Positions 61,018 through 64,000 of a stretch of DNA of 64,000 nucleotides are shown in pieces. Made by a program: the position numbers and the translations under genes. The notes under the pieces were generated by a model. That model saw nothing but the letters and a program-made list of their open reading frames with translations. It was not told where the DNA came from and ran no database searches. The DNA comes from Arabidopsis thaliana (taxonomy: Eukaryota; Streptophyta; Magnoliopsida; Brassicales; Brassicaceae), in contig NC_003076.8 of assembly GCF_000001735.4 (NCBI RefSeq), positions 14,139,835 through 14,203,834 on the forward strand, given 5' to 3'. The stretch's first letter is position 1, and each line of letters starts with the position of its first letter.

Positions 61018-62531
61018 TGCAAAGATAAATATTGAATATTCGGATACAGATTTTTTAAAAAGTAAATAATATCGCATATAAAAAATTCTACTATATACTT
61101 TTCATCTTATTAAAAACAACAAAAAAAGTCGGATGATACGTAAGATTTTGCCAACAGTATTAAATGCATTGTAATCATCAAATAAGTCATAAGCTTATTT
61201 TAATCGTAATTGTAGTCATGCCTAGGAAAATAGTTAAAATCCTAAGAGTGATAAGATCGTAACCATGATAAACCAGGAAAGACTTGGTCAAGGAGAAAAG
61301 AAGAAACAAACCTTTAGTGTATCCCTCAGTTTTAAGGAGATCAATCTCCACGTTTACATTTTCCCAATTTGTGGATTATGTTCCTTGTTTCTAGGATTGG
61401 TGATCGATCCACTTTGCTTCATTTGTGTATAAAGACATGAATTCATTATCATGAATCAGACTTGAAAATTGGACAAAATATAGTTTATTTCTTTGGTTAT
61501 TTTGTTCTTGTGTTACACAAAACACATCTCTTTGGTTTTGAAGAGGGATTTATTATTAAAAAAAAGAAGAAAAAGGGACTTATCAGTGGTAGCAGAGTGG
61601 TCAAGGAGTTTCGGAGGAGAGTGTGAATCGTTTGGTGGACTTGAAAATTGGATAAAACATAGTTTATCTCTCTGATTACTTGTTATTGTGTGTCGTTGTC
61701 TTACACAAAACACATCTCTTTGGCTTTGAAGAGAGCTCATCTCATCGCTAGGAGTGTAACAAAGGAGGATCACCGCCAATTATATTAGCAACCGGATTTC
61801 TTTTGTTGGTTGAAACAACTGTTTGAGGATAATAATAGTATTCCCGAGGCGTAGTACTCATATGGGTTGAACTAGATTGATTGTCTTTTATCCCCCGACC
61901 CCCAAATTTATAGTATATAAAACTTAACACAATTTAACCAATATTAAGACAAACTGTTAAATAAAAATATTCAAAAATATAAAACAATTAAGAAATTTTG
62001 TATTAAAACGTGAGAACATCACTTACTATGAAACAAAAAAAAAATTCTAAAACATCAAATATGTTGAAGCAGAAAAAGTATATTAATAAACGTCTATATT
62101 CATATCAAATTTTACAAAATTCATTCACATATACATCCGTGAATTAACATATACATTCTTATGTTAAAACACTGCTCATAACCAAAACAAATTACTGGAA
62201 GAATTGTCAACAATCTGTGATCTCACTTGTGTCAAATTACAACCAAGCATTTGCTTCAAAGCTCTCATGGAACCATTGTTGATTTACCTTATCTATCTTT
62301 TTGTGGTATTGGGGAATGCCCTGTTTTGTTATGTTTTAAACTCTGGGATTTCTGAATCTCTCTCTTATTGTACTTATTTCTTTTGTCCAAAAAAAACAAA
62401 AAAAACAAACCAAAACAAATTACTTAGCGTGTAAAAGTCTACATAAACTTCTATTTCACCAGAATCGTAAATTTTTGCTGTGCTTTACAGTTTACCTCAC
62501 GCAGTTAAAAATTCGATCGTGGCGAAATTTC
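61018..62531. repeat. Non-coding region with a direct repeat
   Basis: Positions about 61461-61555 and 61638-61735 are direct copies (gaaaattggacaaaatatag, then cttacacaaaacacatctct). Between them, gtagcagagtggtcaagg near 61591 resembles a tRNA A-box, but no tRNA folds. No gene recognised elsewhere. Confidence 0.55.
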
Positions 62532-62976
62532 CTAATGTCCTTGACCTGCACTCCCTGATGTACTGCCTCTTACTTCAATCTTGATCCCTCTAATCACCTT
62601 TTTATCCCAAACTTGTCCTATTTCAGTTACCAACAACAAAAACCATTGATATAGCTAAATTTTTTAAGTTTTTGAAAGAAATAAAAAAAGAGACTAAAGA
62701 CGGTTTCGAGTATCATAAATGGAAACGAATTCTTATCGTTGAGAACAATAGAAGATGATTTACAATTTACTTATGGGATCAATAACCTTTTGCATGGTAG
62801 TTCAAACAAGATGTTGTTCATACATTTTATTTAATCGAGTTGAGAGACTAATAAATTATTTCTCATAATTAGATCTTACTTGTTTTTGGAGATTCATATG
62901 GGAGTCGAGCCAGGACTGTATTTGATGATGCAGATAACAAGAGAAGAAGCAAAGTTATCAACCAAACCATGTACAT
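62532..62976 (-). CDS. PROSCOOP-like secreted peptide precursor (2 exons, 60 aa)
   Basis: Probable precursor of a SCOOP-type (serine-rich endogenous) signalling peptide, perceived in Brassicaceae by the receptor kinase MIK2. Minus-strand exon 1 is 62880-62976 and exon 2 is 62532-62617, joined by a GT..AG intron (donor gtaaga). Exon 1 encodes a strong signal peptide (MYMVWLITLLLLLLSASS, cleavage near NTVLA). Exon 2 encodes a basic linker (WDKKVIRGIKIEVRG) and a C-terminal Ser/Gly motif STSGSAGQGH with SxS, then a stop. Signal peptide in exon 1 and SxS peptide in exon 2 is the family layout. The start at 62976 is preferred because the upstream frame is not signal-like. Family membership is inferred from layout and motif. 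Confidence 0.7.
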
Positions 62977-64000
62977 TTTGTTTTCTTGGTTTACTATTAC
63001 GAGTTTTGAAACATGTAACATGGTGTATTTATATGTAAGCGAAAATGCATTCAGGTCAAGTGGAATATAGGTCGTTAATTTTGAAGCTAGAAAAGTATTC
63101 ATTCTTAACGCGTATACTAGTTAGGCATTTTCAGAGAATCTTATTCCTTATGAAGCATTTTTCAGAGATGAAGTATTTTTACTTACTTTTGGTGAGAAAA
63201 TGGATAAAATTACCCCTGAGATTTTGACGCAAAATAACTAACCTTCGTTTTTTATTGTCGTTCAACAAGGAAGATATTTACGAAAAACTCAGTCTAGTTA
63301 TGTTCTTTTTAGTATAGACCGTTGGATTAAAAAAATATATTTTAAAATCTATGGCTAAGATGAAATAAAAAAAAAATCATTCTCTTGTTATCTAGATCAG
63401 ATAATAACATCTCTCTTCTTCTCTACAAGGAACCATGTTTTTTCTATCACTCTCTCTAAAACAAATCCAAAAATCAAATGGCGAGTTGAAGATTTGTAAG
63501 TGCTGAGTGTGTGATGAGAGCAATGATGGAGTTTGTGAAGATAGTGTACCTTCTGTATTTACTTTACGGAGAAGCCTCTCTAGATTTCGATTTTGTGTAG
63601 GTTCGTAACCTCTATTTAACGAACACAATTTTGTTTATTTCTTTATTTTGTGAAAACATGATTCACATAAGCGAAATTGTGTGTTGTCAAGACGACGAGA
63701 TCTGATGCATATGGTCTATTCTCGTAATATCAATATATTGTCTTGAAGGTAGAGATCTCTGCAAATTTAAACAAAAACCAAAAAAAAAATTCGGTGTACA
63801 TAATAACGAGTCCATTCATATGTGCCATACAAAAACCTTTTTACTGAGCCATATCCATTCTACACAAAGTTATTGTATAAATCTGCTCCATCTACTTCAT
63901 TCTCCCAAATAATCTCTACGTAGAACAATTCTCTCCATGAAAGCATATAAATATATCGTAACCATAAAAAAGGGTGATAACTTTACTAAACAGTAAAACG
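62977..64000. other. Upstream of the peptide gene to window end, no gene seen
   Basis: AT-rich. A 29-codon frame near 63517-63600 (MRAMMEFVKIVYLLYLLYGE) looks signal-like but is too short to call. No RNA gene recognised. Confidence 0.4.

Noticed and set aside
61588..61660. Possible tRNA gene
   Set aside because: Only an A-box-like string is present. No cloverleaf, B-box or acceptor stem could be drawn.
63517..63603. 29-codon signal-like frame (MRAMMEFVKIVYLLYLLYGE)
   Set aside because: Too short, no second exon or mature peptide motif found.

Overview
This is plant nuclear DNA, almost certainly from Arabidopsis. The genes have short AT-rich introns with GT..AG borders. The right-hand genes read as CYP716A1 and its plastid neighbour CCB3, an order I remember from the pericentromeric part of A. 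thaliana chromosome 5 (about At5g36000 to At5g36120). That placement is from memory, not from a search.

Layout. 1-3.3 kb holds two ordinary genes, an F-box protein related to RMF and an ATL21-type RING-H2 protein. 3.7-18.5 kb is a transposon block: a nearly full-length LINE with a few lesions, a degenerate AT-rich repeat, a PIF/Harbinger-like MITE, a hAT element with an internal 28-bp array full of E2F-type sites, a second LINE tail and a dead Harbinger transposase. 18.5-42.15 kb appears to be one giant VANDAL/Kaonashi-type Mutator element (MULE) of about 23.7 kb. It is bounded by a perfect 9-bp target duplication and related inverted ends. It carries a DUF1985-Ulp1 protease gene reading in from the left end and a mudrA transposase reading in from the right end. 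Between them lie five members of an F-box-like family (three open, two each with one premature stop) and an RPA/DUF223 OB-fold gene. A captured 5' end of a COX5b-like gene lies near the right end. 42.2-51 kb is more transposon debris: Harbinger remnants, a foldback repeat, and a second copy of the hAT element inserted into a Myb/NAM-associated pseudogene. 51.9-59.4 kb returns to host genes: an unknown membrane protein, CYP716A1 (triterpene oxidase) and CCB3 (cytochrome b6 haem attachment). 59.9-61.0 kb is a small Pack-MULE with a captured kinase fragment. A two-exon gene at 62.5-63.0 kb encodes a probable secreted SCOOP-type peptide.

The host genes have no obvious joint function. The coherent system is the giant MULE: transposase, SUMO/ubiquitin-like protease, ssDNA-binding-like protein and F-box-like proteins sit within one transposition unit, and most of its reading frames still splice into open frames.

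All splice models were read by eye from GT/AG sites, frame continuity and family similarity. No alignment or search was run.
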